Below, in pieces: positions 1-9,628 of a stretch of DNA of 22,920 bases. A program made the translations under genes and the position numbers. Location: the NCBI GenBank assembly GCA_001970855.1, contig LSSN01002567.1:1-22920 (forward strand), in the 5' to 3' direction. Each line of letters begins with the position of its first letter. The first letter of the stretch is position 1. The DNA comes from Smittium culicis (Eukaryota; Kickxellomycota; Harpellomycetes; Harpellales; Legeriomycetaceae). The notes below the pieces were generated by a model that saw only the letters and a list, made by a program, of their open reading frames with translations, made no database searches and was not told the DNA's origin.

Positions 1-750
1 GCATACCATAAGTGGCCTACCTCAAAAACATGGATCGCCGACCTCATCAAGGCACCGATGAAGGCCCGGATGGCCACCTGGGTGACCGGGAGCGCCCGAT
101 GGATCAAAAAATTTTGCTCTCAAGATTCAAACGGTCAGACTATCATCACGATAGTCGACCGGAAACGACGAAATAACCGGTCTGTCATCCACCGGTGGAC
201 GGTGGATCGGAAAATCGGCAAAAAAGGCAACTGGTTTGACCTTCAAGCTATGTATCCGGATCTGAAGCTGGGCCTTCAGGACATTGGAAAAATGCGTATG
301 GGCACATTCCGGACCGCCCAGCGCCTGTCGAACATGAAAATCGTCGACCAAAAATTCAAAAATTTTTGCCCCTGCTGCAACTTGTGTGTGCCTGAGACGG
401 TCGACCACATACTTCTGAGCTGCAGCCGGTGGCGAAATCACCGATCATCGACGATCGGACGGTTCATACCGATACCGATCAGTTCTGACGAATTTTTTTT
501 ACTGTCTAATTTCAATGAAGCCCGGTTGGGGCTAGTTGGAAAACTCCTTGGGGGGGAGTCTAAACAATCTTTGAGCCAGCTTCGAGCTGGCACCGCCGAT
601 CAAAATTTTGAGCTGGAAACAGCCAAATTTTTGAACGGCATCCGCGTGCCCAGAACACTTATACTGCAAAGTATAAGTGATTCACCAGCCCCCTTGAACC
701 AATGCCCAGTGGGTATGGAGCTACTAGAGCGGCGGAACGTGGTCGGTTGA
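1..750 (+). CDS. LINE (non-LTR retrotransposon) ORF2, C-terminal part, 5' end outside window
   Basis: The reading frame is open from base 1 to the TGA at 748-750 (249 codons), so this is the 3' end of a longer ORF; the first internal ATG (58) is probably not the true start. Counting from that ATG, residues 104-122 form the reverse-transcriptase zinc-binding motif (zf-RVT): C104-x2-C107-x9-H117-x4-C122, followed by SRWRNH. That finger sits downstream of the RT domain in many LINE polyproteins and is thought to bind template RNA or DNA. The RT and endonuclease domains are not in the window. The ORF is much richer in G+C than the DNA after its stop codon. A near-identical copy starts at 22387. 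The tail after the stop is A/T-rich, with no clear poly(A) or target duplication, so the element's 3' end is undefined. The class is fairly certain; the clade is not. Confidence 0.82.
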   Translation, partial: AYHKWPTSKTWIADLIKAPMKARMATWVTGSARWIKKFCSQDSNGQTIITIVDRKRRNNRSVIHRWTVDRKIGKKGNWFDLQAMYPDLKLGLQDIGKMRMGTFRTAQRLSNMKIVDQKFKNFCPCCNLCVPETVDHILLSCSRWRNHRSSTIGRFIPIPISSDEFFLLSNFNEARLGLVGKLLGGESKQSLSQLRAGTADQNFELETAKFLNGIRVPRTLILQSISDSPAPLNQCPVGMELLERRNVVG

Positions 751-2127
751 AAAACTAATTTTTTTGATATATTTTAAGCAATATATATAATGCGTTATTT
801 TTTTTTGAATATTGCTTTTTTTGAAGATCATTAATATTATTTTAATTTTCATACTCTTGTTATTATTAAAAATTCATTTAATTTCAAAATTAATAGAATT
901 TTTAAATTCTGATAAATTTTTATTATAACAATTTTTATAAATTAGTTCTAACAAAGAATATATTTATTGAAAATAAGTTTTATAACTGTTTTTAATTTTA
1001 AAAATAATTTGTTATTTCGAAATATGATTGGTTTTAAATAATATCAATTATTTCTAATATTTGATCATGCTCGATACAGTTCTATATTAAATGTATAAAC
1101 TAGAATATATTTTCTTTTTTTTTTTTTCGATAAACCTAATGGACTTAAATTTTTGACCTTTTTTATTATTTTTTAAATTAGAGTTGAAGAATTTAAAGTA
1201 AAATTCAATTTTTATTATTAGCTAGATAAATTTTTAATTTACAAATAGATATTTTAAAATTATTTTATATTGTAGTTTTCAATGTTTAAATATTGATAAA
1301 TTTAAGAGTATAGACAAATTATCCACTTTTTTTTTGTGTGTGTATTCACAAATCATCTAATAATTACTGAATTATAAATATCTTTAAAAAAATTTAATAA
1401 AAAAATAATACCAATTAAAATTATAAATGATGTTAAATACATCTCATTAAAGATTTTTATTTAATAGATGTATATTTATCAATTTTTCGTAGATAAATAC
1501 GAATACAAAGTCGTTAATTCTAAAATAAAAAAATATTAACCTTTAATAATTTTTCGCATTTGACCAACTCCTGTTAGTTTTTTTTTTTACAGAGTTTATT
1601 TCTTTGTGGAATTTTTTATGTTAGAGTTACTCTTTTTGTTTATCTATACTATTGTATATTACCTTTTTATGTTATTTTATCACATTTATATACATTTTTT
1701 AAAAAATGCCACTAAAACACCTAGTTTTCTAATTAATATTTTAACCTTGAAAAGATTTCCTTTTTGAAAGCTTTAATCAATATGGATTTTTTTACATTAA
1801 AGCTGAGAAAATATATATATAAAATCTTTTATTCAAGCTTATACTATTGAACCAAAAGCGAAAATTCTAAACTAATTTTAAATATCTAAAAAGAGTAAAG
1901 TGAAAACTCCGAAATAATTGGGGGCCTAACCGGGAACTAAATAGTTATTTTAGCATTCAAGCAAATAGTTAAATTCCGCCCTTACAATGAGTAAAACTGC
2001 TAATAAAGATTATAATAAAAAAAATTAGATCTGTCAGGTCTGTTTAAATTTTCAAAAAAATGCGATATGCAGAAACTTCTTCCTGGGGACCGAAATTCGC
2101 CAGTGTCATGATTGGGTAGTTTTGCCT
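751..2127. other. AT-rich stretch without recognisable gene
   Basis: The DNA downstream of the LINE stop codon is strongly A/T-biased, with homopolymer runs (for example T runs near 1110-1128 and 1578-1589). I see no open frame of convincing composition. The first few tens to hundreds of bases are presumably the LINE 3' untranslated region, but its end cannot be placed. From about 1910 the base composition becomes more mixed, which may mark the outer edge of the degraded LTR region that follows. Confidence 0.6.
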
Positions 2128-2142
2128 CGGCTTTTGCTGAGT

Positions 2143-2330
2143 ATTTATTCCAACCAGTAATATAACTAACGATCCATACAAATATCCCCAACACTTTTGT
2201 TGCGGATTATTCCAGCCAGTAACATAACCGCTGATTCATACAAACATCCCCAACACTTTTGCTGCGGATTTATTCCATCCATTAACATAACCACTGGTTT
2301 ATACAAACATCCCCAACGCTTTTGCTGCAG
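2143..2330. repeat. Tandem repeat, three copies of a 63-bp unit
   Basis: Three head-to-tail copies lie at 2143-2205 (63 bp), 2206-2267 (62 bp) and 2268-2330 (63 bp). Each runs from an ATTTATTCC-like start through CCCCAAC(A/G)CTTTTG to GC(G/A)G. Partial units flank the array: the tail of one ends at 2142 and the head of another starts at 2331. Most unit positions agree between copies. The unit length equals 21 codons and the minus strand stays open across the array, but the open frame has no recognisable protein. Position upstream of the gag remnant suggests U3-type enhancer repeats of an LTR, or an independent minisatellite. Confidence 0.8.
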
Positions 2331-2358
2331 ATTTTTCCTTGTTAGCATTTATTCCGCA

Positions 2359-2376
2359 CTATAATATTTATTATAG
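2359..2376. repeat. Perfect 8-bp-arm palindrome
   Basis: CTATAATA at 2359-2366 and TATTATAG at 2369-2376 are exact inverse complements separated by TT. The structure lies just downstream of the 63-bp tandem repeats and 24 bases before a second perfect hairpin. Confidence 0.7.
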
Positions 2377-2399
2377 CCTGAATCATTCCTATGTTTTAC

Positions 2400-2427
2400 A
2401 TGTGTTTTGCACTGACGCAAAACACAT
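2400..2427. repeat. Perfect 11-bp stem hairpin
   Basis: ATGTGTTTTGC (2400-2410) and GCAAAACACAT (2417-2427) are exact inverse complements around the 6-base loop ACTGAC. The 3' arm runs into an ATAAATA sequence (2426-2432) that could act as a TATA box for the downstream retrotransposon. Function is unknown. Confidence 0.75.
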
Positions 2428-2630
2428 AAATAGCCCCAGCTTTCCCTAGTTTTTTGGTCTCTTCATCTGACAACAATTGTCTTGTGTTTTCTAGTCTTAG
2501 TTTTAGCTTTAAATTTTAATCTTAACTTAAATAAATTATACGTCCTCTTGCCTGCAAAATTTACACTTGGTTTACTCCTATCTTTCTTTTTAGTTGATCT
2601 TTCCCCTATCGTTCTTGACAGCCAGTCTAT
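2428..2630 (+). promoter_or_regulatory. Possible degraded 5' LTR end and leader of the Ty3/gypsy element
   Basis: This is the gap between the hairpins and the first codon of the gag remnant. A TTACA at 2561-2565 is followed two bases later by TGGTTTACTCC (2568 on), which has the form of an LTR 3' terminus plus a tRNA primer-binding site. No matching 3' LTR is visible downstream of the integrase, so the LTR boundary cannot be confirmed. The call rests mainly on position. Confidence 0.25.
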
Positions 2631-3413
2631 ATGAGAGACAGAATTGAGGAGTATTTAGGAGAATATGATCTTATCACTTCAAAGAATAGTCATTAAGGAA
2701 ATATTTCACTTTTCCCATTATACTGTAGTAGAAATCTACAAGATAGTATAAAGATGGCAGTTAGTTTTGAGAGCAGAAGCTGGGAAGATTTTTTAAGTAT
2801 GCTGAAAAGGAGGTTTAAAGAGATCAAAACTATCAACCCGCTTGAAATACTAAAGAAAATAGTTGCTAATGGAACTTTCGAAGAAATTATTTAATCCTCT
2901 TCAAAGAATTTTAATACGAAACTAACAAACTAGAAGTATGAGATAATCAAAGGAATGAGTGCGCTTACTATACTTTATAAGTCAAAAATAGAAAAATCTG
3001 ACAACAAAAATAGCTATTGTCAAAATCAGAAAACAGGTAGAGTTGCCTGTATATATTGTGACGGAGAACACTTAAAGAGAGAATACAAGGATATAGAATT
3101 AGAAATTAAGAATGGTGTGGTCAAAATAGGTTACCGCTGCATCATTGTAACTAATTCTGGAAAAGAAATCCCGCCAAATTGGAGAGAAGAAAGAATGAAA
3201 GCGCTTATAACCAAAGAAGTATCAAGTAAATTTATTTCAGCTAAATATCCTGAAGAACACAAAATGCTTACCTTTAATAAAAATGATGAAAATTTTAGTG
3301 GTAGTGATAAATTAATAAGAGAAGAAAATTTCAAAAGTGTAGTCAATAACTTTGCAGCAAAAAGAAACATACCAAACTTGAAGAAGACTATCATGAAAAT
3401 TCAAAAAAGCTAA
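2631..3413 (+). pseudogene. gag-like remnant with degenerate zinc knuckle
   Basis: A single frame from the ATG at 2631 can be followed to the TAA at 3411, interrupted by stops at 2694-2696, 2892-2894 and 2931-2933. A second in-frame ATG lies at 2754 and a third at 2955. The segment after 2754 reads WEDFLSMLKRRF, typical of retrotransposon gag capsid regions. Further on, CIYCDGEH followed by LKREY has the spacing C-x2-C-x3-H-x4, but the last cysteine position holds Tyr, so the nucleocapsid-type zinc knuckle is broken. In a live element this protein would build the virus-like particle and bind genomic RNA. The downstream pol frame is -1 relative to gag. Confidence 0.65.
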
Positions 3414-5365
3414 AAACTGGTTTACTTAATCATAATCTGACAAGTGGCGAGGATATTCCTTTAGTAGAATTTGTTTCAAAAAAATAAACTCTTGATTTAG
3501 TTTAACTCGATTATGAAACTGCAATAAACGAAAAAATATATATGCATGAACCCTTTGATAATTTTCCATACAAAATGAAGGCAAAAATAGTAAATAAAGA
3601 TCTTGGAAGTGCTATAATTAAGAAATGCAAAGACCTTAAAGTCGAATTATCCTTGCAAGAGTTAGCTTCCGTATCGCCGCAGATTCGAAAGTCGTTAAAC
3701 GACGAATTTAGAGTCAAGAGAGTTGCGGAAGTAGGAAAAATCGAAAATGAGAAAAATTTCATTTCTGAGGAGTGTAAGAAGACGTACTTGTCAGTAGGCT
3801 CGGAGAGGGCCATTGGGAAAATTCAGGAAGCAGAGATCCCGATTTTTTTTGACGAGGGAATTGAGATTAACTTGAGTTCTTATGGCTTTTTCAGAGCTCT
3901 TGAATATCTAGGAAGAGCTAAAATCAATATCGAGATTAAATGGAAGATGAAGGACACAAATTATGGCGTCAGCGAATTACTTATAGTCGTTGAAAAATAC
4001 CAATTAGAATTTTAAAAGTGTGGGTTTTTGGCTCACATTTTTGTAAGCAAACAGATAAAAAAGGGTTTTATACTTGGGCGGCCTTGGGACATAAAATTTA
4101 GAGTATTGAAAGATAATAGAGCCGACGAAAATCTTTGGTATATGGCTAAGGATTAATTCAATTACGGAGTTGAAACCTTCTGTGTGAGTGATTCTCATGA
4201 TAAAAGGAGATTCGACAAAGATACTGAGTACATAAATAATTATACTGTGATTGGAAGTGAAATACTATCTACTCAAGAGGATGAAAGAATTAAGGATTTA
4301 ATTAATTCAATAGACTATATCACAAATGTAAGAACACGGTATAAAAAAGCCTCTGAAAAGGTCAAAACTGTCGCAAAGAGAAGCTTAAATTTTGAGACTC
4401 CGGGCATACTAGATAACGATACAAACGACAACAAGCTCAGATTTCGACTAACTGACGAAAATATTTCAAAAATTAACATAGGAAGCGGAAATTTGACTAG
4501 TATTGAAAAAAAACATTTTATCTCAATTTTGAAAAAATATGATAAATCCTTTGCATTTAGACCCGAAGAGTTAGGACTCCTAAGAGAAACGGTCGAGAGA
4601 CCAGTAGTAATTGAAACAGTTCATCATAATGCGTGGATAGGAAAGCATTTCCCAATACCAAAGCCATTATTGAACGACGCGAAAGAGTTCATAAAGAATA
4701 AAATAAGTCTAGGAATTCTAGAGCCCACTAATGGCCCATACTCAAACCCATGGTCCATGATCAGGAAAAAGGATACCACTAAAATGAGATTTATTCAAGA
4801 CGTAAGAGAAGCTAATAAAGTTACAATAAGAAACGCTGGTGTACCTCCTGTCATAGATGAGTTTTCAGAGGATTTCGGAGGAAGACTAATATATTCAACC
4901 TTCGATTTGATGAGCGGTTACGACCAAATTTCCATTGAAGAAGAGTCACGGGATGTTTTCAGTATTCAAACACCTCTAGGGCTTGTTAGAATGACGCGTT
5001 TGCCGATGGTTTGGTGTAATTCGGTAGCTATTTTTCAAAGAATTATGAACAAAGTTTTTTTTAAATTTATACCTGAACATATGAGCATATTTTTGGATGA
5101 CGGTATTATCAAAGGAAGCGCAGTCGACGACAAAAATGTTCTAAAAAATGGAGTAAGAAATTTTGTTATGGAATATATAAATATTGTCGAACAAATACTT
5201 AAAACAATAATAGACGCAGGGCTAACAATAAATGGAGAAAAGTGCTCCTTTTGTGTACCTGAAGTTGAGGCGTTGGGATTTGTGTGTAACTCTGAAGGAA
5301 GACGGCCACTATCAAAAAATACAAATAAGATACTGAACTGGGCAGTACCTAGAAATTTAAAATAG
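3350..5365 (+). pseudogene. pol N-terminal part: aspartic protease and Ty3/gypsy reverse transcriptase, interrupted
   Basis: One frame (-1 to gag) is readable from about 3350 to the TAG at 5363. Its stops are two TAAs near 3485-3510, then TAA 4013 and TAA 4154. The protease shows FDEGIEINL near 3850, in the position of the retropepsin D-T/S-G loop, and ILGRPW near 4072-4090, matching its second half. The longest open piece (4184-5365, 393 codons) is the reverse transcriptase. The sequence RFIQDVREANKVTIRNAG leads into motif A FDLMSGYD (D241), and motif C is FLDDG (D305, D306), numbering from 4184. The three catalytic aspartates are therefore intact although the gene is broken. The C-terminal stop truncates it before RNase H. 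RT identity is near certain; the protease is likely. Confidence 0.85.
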
Positions 5366-6204
5366 GTTCGAGGATTTCTTAAAATGTGCGCATTTCTTGT
5401 CTATAGATACAGAATTTTTATTCAAAGAAAGAGCCACTAAATAGATTGACGAAAAAGTAAATTGTATTATATTGGGTAAAAGAAAAAATGAAAATTTTGA
5501 GATACTAAAGAAATAAACTAACGAACCCTCCTATATTGATAGCTATAAAATGATATAAAGGTGCTGGTAAAATAATTCACATAATCTATTCCAGTTCATT
5601 CGGAACATGTGCTGTCCTTCAGCAAGAAGATATAAACGAAAAAACATGTATGTGCACTTATGAAAGCAAATCAATCAAAGTTAGATAGCGCATGTATCCG
5701 CAAATTGAGAAAGAGAGCTACTTGTTTTGAAATTGATGGTACAGAAGTTAAAACTTTACTTGAATGGAATTAATTTTACTATTGATACTGATGCGAAATC
5801 GATCTTTTATATGCTAAATAAAATAAATTTACCCATCGAAACAGCGGATAGATGTATCTCATAGCTTCAAATTTACGATGTTGATATTAAAAATATAAAG
5901 GGTAATCAGAATATCCTATCAGATGCTCTTAGTAGAAACCCACAATTTGAGAATAAAACTGTTGATCATATAATCCAAAATAATGCAGTGTCAACTGAAT
6001 TCGAAAAGAAAAATAAGTAATATTTTATTTTTGAAGTTTTATCTGTAAAGAAAGCAATTTCATCTAATAAAAATATATCTATAAAAAGTAAAGAGTTAGC
6101 TAATTATTTTGCAGAGAACGGAATGTTGTTCAGAAGATGTAAGCCTGACAGAGTTCCCTGAAGAGCCATATTTTATAAGAAAGAACAGGATAAAATAACT
6201 TTAA
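5366..6204 (+). pseudogene. RNase H and linker remnant of the gypsy pol
   Basis: No long ORF survives, but fragments in different frames read as RNase H. Near 5655-5725 a YESKSIK segment is followed by YPQIEKESY, the conserved 'SR.L...E..Y...EKE' region. Near 5775-5800 a TIDTDAKS segment appears. The end reads ILSDALSRNP (to about 5943), the usual RNase H terminus, and continues to TAA 6018. After that, ENGMLFRRCKPDRVP (about 6117-6160) is the linker that precedes the integrase zinc finger. Multiple frameshifts and stops make the region non-functional. In an intact element it would degrade the RNA strand of the RNA:DNA hybrid. Confidence 0.65.
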
Positions 6205-7265
6205 ATACGCTCTGGAATAGGAGCAGGATACAAAGGACACGAAGGAACTATGAGAAAGGCAAAAGATAGGTACTACTGTAGAAATATGTTCAATGAAGCT
6301 GATAAATTAGTGAAAGAATGCAAAGAATGTCAATTTAGGAGTTCTATAAGATACGAAGAGCCAATGAATCCAACATGGGAACCTACGTTATTCGGAAAAG
6401 TAGGCAATTATTTAGTACTTATTTCAAAAAGTCTAAATAATAAGCAATATCTTGTGATCACAAGAGACGATGCATCTGGATGAATTGAGGCGAAAGCGAT
6501 GGTTTATAACAAGTCTGAATTAATATGAAGGTTTTTGTTTGGGTATATAATTTGCAGGTTTGGAGTAGTTGGAAAGTTTGTTTCATATAGAGGAGATCTT
6601 AATTATAGACAATTAATTAAATGCGCAAGAAAATATGGAGTAAAAACTTCATTCACGACCGCCTACCATCCCCAATCGAATGGCATGGTAGAAAGGGGTC
6701 ATGCACCTCTTGTAAAAGCTTTAGCAAAATATTGTCAAGATAAACCTGGCAACTGGCCAAAATATCTGAGCTTAGTATTGTGGGCCGATAGAGTCACCGT
6801 TAGAAGAACGACAGGTGAGAGTCCTTTAAAAATAGTTTATGATCATGACGCTATTTTACCTATAGAACCTGAGATCATTTCTTGGAATTCAATGAGCTTA
6901 AAAGAAAACAAATCCCATTCTTAAGGACTAAAAAAACTGATGCAACAGCAAAACTCAAAAAACAAGATCGAAACAAAGGCAGTTAAAGGAATAATTGAAA
7001 GTCTAAATAAAGATAAATAGAGGTTCAATTCTAAGAAAAGAATAAGAAGGAAAAGTCTAGAAATAGGAGACCTGGTATTGGTATTTGATTGCACTATATG
7101 GAAACAGCGACAAATGAAACTACCAAAATAAGTGCTGATAACAAAAACGGTTCTTATATTTTATCAGGTTTGTCAGGAAATGGTGTTAAAGGCAGCTATG
7201 CAGGGAATAGAGTAAAGAAATATTTTTATAATTCACAACCAGAAGATTTAAATTTTGTTAAGTAA
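6205..7265 (+). pseudogene. Integrase remnant of the gypsy pol
   Basis: Frame 6205-6924 contains in-frame TGA at 6481 and 6526 and ends at TAA 6922. The N-terminal HHCC finger keeps one His (GHEG) and both Cys (CKEC), while the expected first His is absent. In the core, the catalytic Glu is present in NGMVERGH (near 6690). The two positions aligning with the catalytic aspartates are Tyr instead (in VGNYLV near 6403 and FVSYRG near 6580). LWADRVTVRRTTGESP and LPIEPE near the end match fungal gypsy integrases. The same frame continues past TAA 6922 to EIGDLVLVFD (about 7060-7090). A frame change near 7125 is then followed by NGSYILSGLSG and NRVKKYF, the usual C-terminal DNA-binding segment, ending at TAA 7263. 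It cannot encode an active integrase. Confidence 0.8.
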
Positions 7266-7772
7266 AGAGAAAACCCCGATAAACGTACTAATTTGATTCA
7301 TATAAAAATCTATAAAAATTAAAAGTCTATAAAAATTAAAAATCAATACAAAATTAACTTTAAACGACTTGCGAAAATAAATATATAGAAATTTTTATAA
7401 TTTTCCCGATTATTTCATACTATTTGTTATATTTTTGCTAATTTAAAAATTCCGTTTATTTGATGTGGATATACATATTTTTGAGATACTATTAAGAGAT
7501 ATTTTTTGATAAGAAATAAAAATAGACACATTTCTTTTGGGGCCTTGAATAATTATAATATTTACAATAATCGAAAAAATAGACAATTATAAAATAGCAT
7601 AGATAGTAGAATTTTTAATAGTTAGAGTTTTTTATTTGGTATACCGATTCTATTAATGAAATCGCAACTATACCGTTTACAGATCATATTTTTCATTAAT
7701 ATACAAAACTATTATTAGCTATAAAACTTCCCAATACAATAATGATAGTAGTAGCAAATTAATTCATTTTTA
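7266..7772. other. AT-rich stretch downstream of the gypsy remnant, no gene seen
   Basis: This is where a 3' polypurine tract and 3' LTR would be expected. A short purine-rich run (AAAGAGAAAA, 7264-7273) follows the integrase stop, but I found no sequence matching the candidate 5' LTR region. There is a short local duplication of a TCTATAAAAATTAAAA unit around 7306-7345. Nothing else is recognisable. Confidence 0.5.
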
Positions 7773-7785
7773 CCAGGCCTCTAGT
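7773..7785. repeat. Target-site duplication, left copy
   Basis: CCAGGCCTCTAGT at 7773-7785 is repeated exactly at 8428-8440, bracketing a 642-bp A-tailed insertion. A 13-bp exact repeat of this composition in such AT-rich DNA is unlikely by chance and is typical of target-primed retroposition. Confidence 0.9.
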
Positions 7786-8427
7786 CTCCTAAGAGTGAAA
7801 TGCCTAGCCGTGGTTTAGAGGCTAAAGTAGTGTACTTTTCATAGTACACTATACTAAAATTTCAAACTTCGTTGCATTATCCTTGGTTGGGAATAGTGAA
7901 GGCAACGACCAGAGATTCGGAGAATAGCGATTACAGAGGAGGACCATCTAGAAACAGGAGGAACCGATTCGTTTAGCACAGTCTGAGACATTATCTGTGC
8001 ACAAGCCCAGCGTTCGACAGCACTACGGAACTCTGCCGTTTAGCAGCTTATTATAGGAGAGCTAGGTCGATCATTCCCACGTTTGGGTAGGAGACTATTT
8101 TATATTAATCCTATTAGATGTAGGCTCTGACTAGGAGCTCAATGATCTCAACGAATTCAATTTTGTTGGAACGAGCTTAATTCCGTGACAGCTTGTAACT
8201 TCAGTCATCAAGACTACTTGAAGCAATGCCTGGGTGGATCTTTCGGTCGGTATATTGATCCCATTTCACAATAGGTACGAAGCCGGTAGACCGGCAGAAG
8301 AATTTATTATTATTAGAATATTAGCTTCTTTATGCCTTACACCAACTTTACTATTTTTTTAGTTTACTTTACTGCATATTTTCTTTTATTGTTATCGTAC
8401 CAATAAAATTCCAAGATAAAAAAAAAC
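7786..8427 (+). mobile_element. SINE-like non-autonomous retroposon with poly(A) tail, apparently full length
   Basis: The 642-bp insert lies between exact 13-bp target-site duplications and ends in nine A residues (8418-8426), the signature of LINE-machinery retroposition. It encodes no long ORF. The 5' part contains TGGTTTAGAGG (7811-7821), which fits the pol III A-box consensus TRGYNNANNNG. It lies in the loop of a TAGCC/GGCTA stem, followed by a 9-bp stem (TAGTGTACT/AGTACACTA, loop TTTCAT) placed like an anticodon arm. A weak B-box-like ATTTCAAACTT lies near 7859. The body is GC-richer than its surroundings. The 3' ~200 bp, including AGCCGGTAGAC and CCAATAAAATTC just before the A tail, recurs at two other places in this window. 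At 642 bp it is long for a SINE. A pol II transcript copied by LINE machinery is the alternative. Confidence 0.75.
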
Positions 8428-8440
8428 CCAGGCCTCTAGT
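8428..8440. repeat. Target-site duplication, right copy
   Basis: This is an exact copy of 7773-7785, immediately after the A tail and a single C at 8427. Confidence 0.9.
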
Positions 8441-9455
8441 TAGAACATTATGGCGATAACAGTCCTATTTAAATATTAAATTACAATCAATATAAAATTT
8501 AAAAATTACTGTGTTAAAATGACTATAATATAATAATAATAATAATAATAATAGGAATTAAACCCATATCGTTAGTATTTACTATTGAATCAAAAATAAG
8601 TTTTTTACAAGTTCACAATATTGATATATAGAAACCAAGCTGAGATAAGCTTAAAGATAATCGAAAGATAGGTTAAACCTAATAAATAAATTTTTCGTAG
8701 ACTAAAATTTTAGTGGTCACAAATTATTCTCAAACCATACAATTTATAATAAAACCACATTGCAAAATTAAAAATTTAACTCGTATATATAACTCAATTT
8801 TATGTTTAAACTATAAAATTAGAACGATACCTATGTGCATTTATTAAAAACTAACTGGGTAAATTTCGATATAGAAGGTATTTCAATATATATAGATTCA
8901 AATAATTTTAATTAGACAAGTTGGTGTTTGCAATTTTCAATAATTTATATAATTTGATAAATAATAATAATAATAATATATTTATTAAAGTATTAATAAA
9001 TGATGAAGTTATTTTTTTTTGTAGCTTTCTTGAGTATGAAACATTAGTGCCGTAATATAACTAATTATAATAATCGAAAACGGAAAAATTATAAATTTAC
9101 TTTAAACCTATTGTGTGTTAATAAGTATATAAAAAAAAAAAAGACATAAATAATTTGATGGAATTTAAAAGCAATAATAATAACTCACAAATAACAAAAA
9201 ACGAAAATTTTAGGTTAAATTATAAAGTTTTTAATTATAGAGATATTGTGTTTCGAACAAATTTATTTTGTAGATAAAAAAATTGTCCTAAAAGAAACAT
9301 ATTCACAATGAATTCAAGATACTGATTGGTGAATAATTATTTTCAAAATACGTATTATTTACAACAACAGTGTGTAAAGTTATTAGAATATACATTTTAT
9401 AAATTAGTTACAAGTAATTTAATTTTTATAAGTGAGGCTGGTTTCAATTTTTTTT

Positions 9456-9476
9456 GGGGGGGGGGGAAGGGAGGGG
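9456..9476 (+). repeat. G-rich tract, potential G-quadruplex
   Basis: Eleven consecutive G residues (9456-9466) are followed by AA, GGG, A and GGGG, giving enough G-tracts for a quadruplex on the plus strand. It is the only such run in an otherwise very AT-rich 5 kb. Long homopolymers are also error-prone in sequencing. Confidence 0.5.
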
Positions 9477-9601
9477 TTTGAATATATCAAGAGCAGCTTT
9501 TTTTAATGAAAATCAGTAATAATTCTGTATTAAAAATCATTAAATTAAAAGTAATACAGGGTTGATTTCTATTTGTGAGGCAAAGGATTTAATTTAATTC
9601 C

Positions 9602-9628
9602 ATAATACAAGATTTTAGCTTGTATTAT
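9602..9628. repeat. Perfect 10-bp stem hairpin
   Basis: ATAATACAAG (9602-9611) and CTTGTATTAT (9619-9628) are exact inverse complements around ATTTTAG. No neighbouring gene end explains it as a terminator. Confidence 0.6.

Larger units (their letters stand above)
2631..7265 (+). mobile_element. Decayed Ty3/gypsy LTR retrotransposon (coding portion)
   Basis: The order is gag with a zinc-knuckle remnant, aspartic protease, reverse transcriptase, RNase H, and integrase with a C-terminal domain. This protease-RT-RNaseH-integrase order is diagnostic of Ty3/gypsy (Metaviridae) rather than Ty1/copia. The RT and integrase motifs closely resemble a subgroup I associate with fungi. The copy is dead: gag has in-frame stops at 2694, 2892 and 2931. 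The protease/RT frame has stops at 4013, 4154 and 5363, and the integrase frame at 6481, 6526 and 6922. RNase H is scattered over several frames. Base composition has drifted toward the AT-rich surroundings, consistent with age. No flanking LTR pair or target-site duplication could be found by eye. Confidence 0.85.

Noticed and set aside
127..441. 104-residue minus-strand frame, repeated almost identically at 22485-22799
   Set aside because: It is the antisense of the LINE coding sequence. Its conservation follows from the two LINE copies being nearly identical, and it has no domain of its own.
2143..2330. CRISPR-like or protein-repeat interpretation of the 63-bp array
   Set aside because: Copies are contiguous without spacers, and the minus-strand peptide shows no known repeat family and no start or stop context of a gene.
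6481..6528. In-frame TGA codons in the integrase, suggesting TGA read as Trp
   Set aside because: TAA and TAG stops also interrupt the same element. The intact permeases contain TGG tryptophans, no in-frame TGA, and end in TAA and TAG. Ordinary decay explains it.
7801..7870. A functional tRNA gene
   Set aside because: There is no acceptor stem, the B-box is poor and the anticodon-position loop has only six bases. It is at most a tRNA-derived retroposon head.
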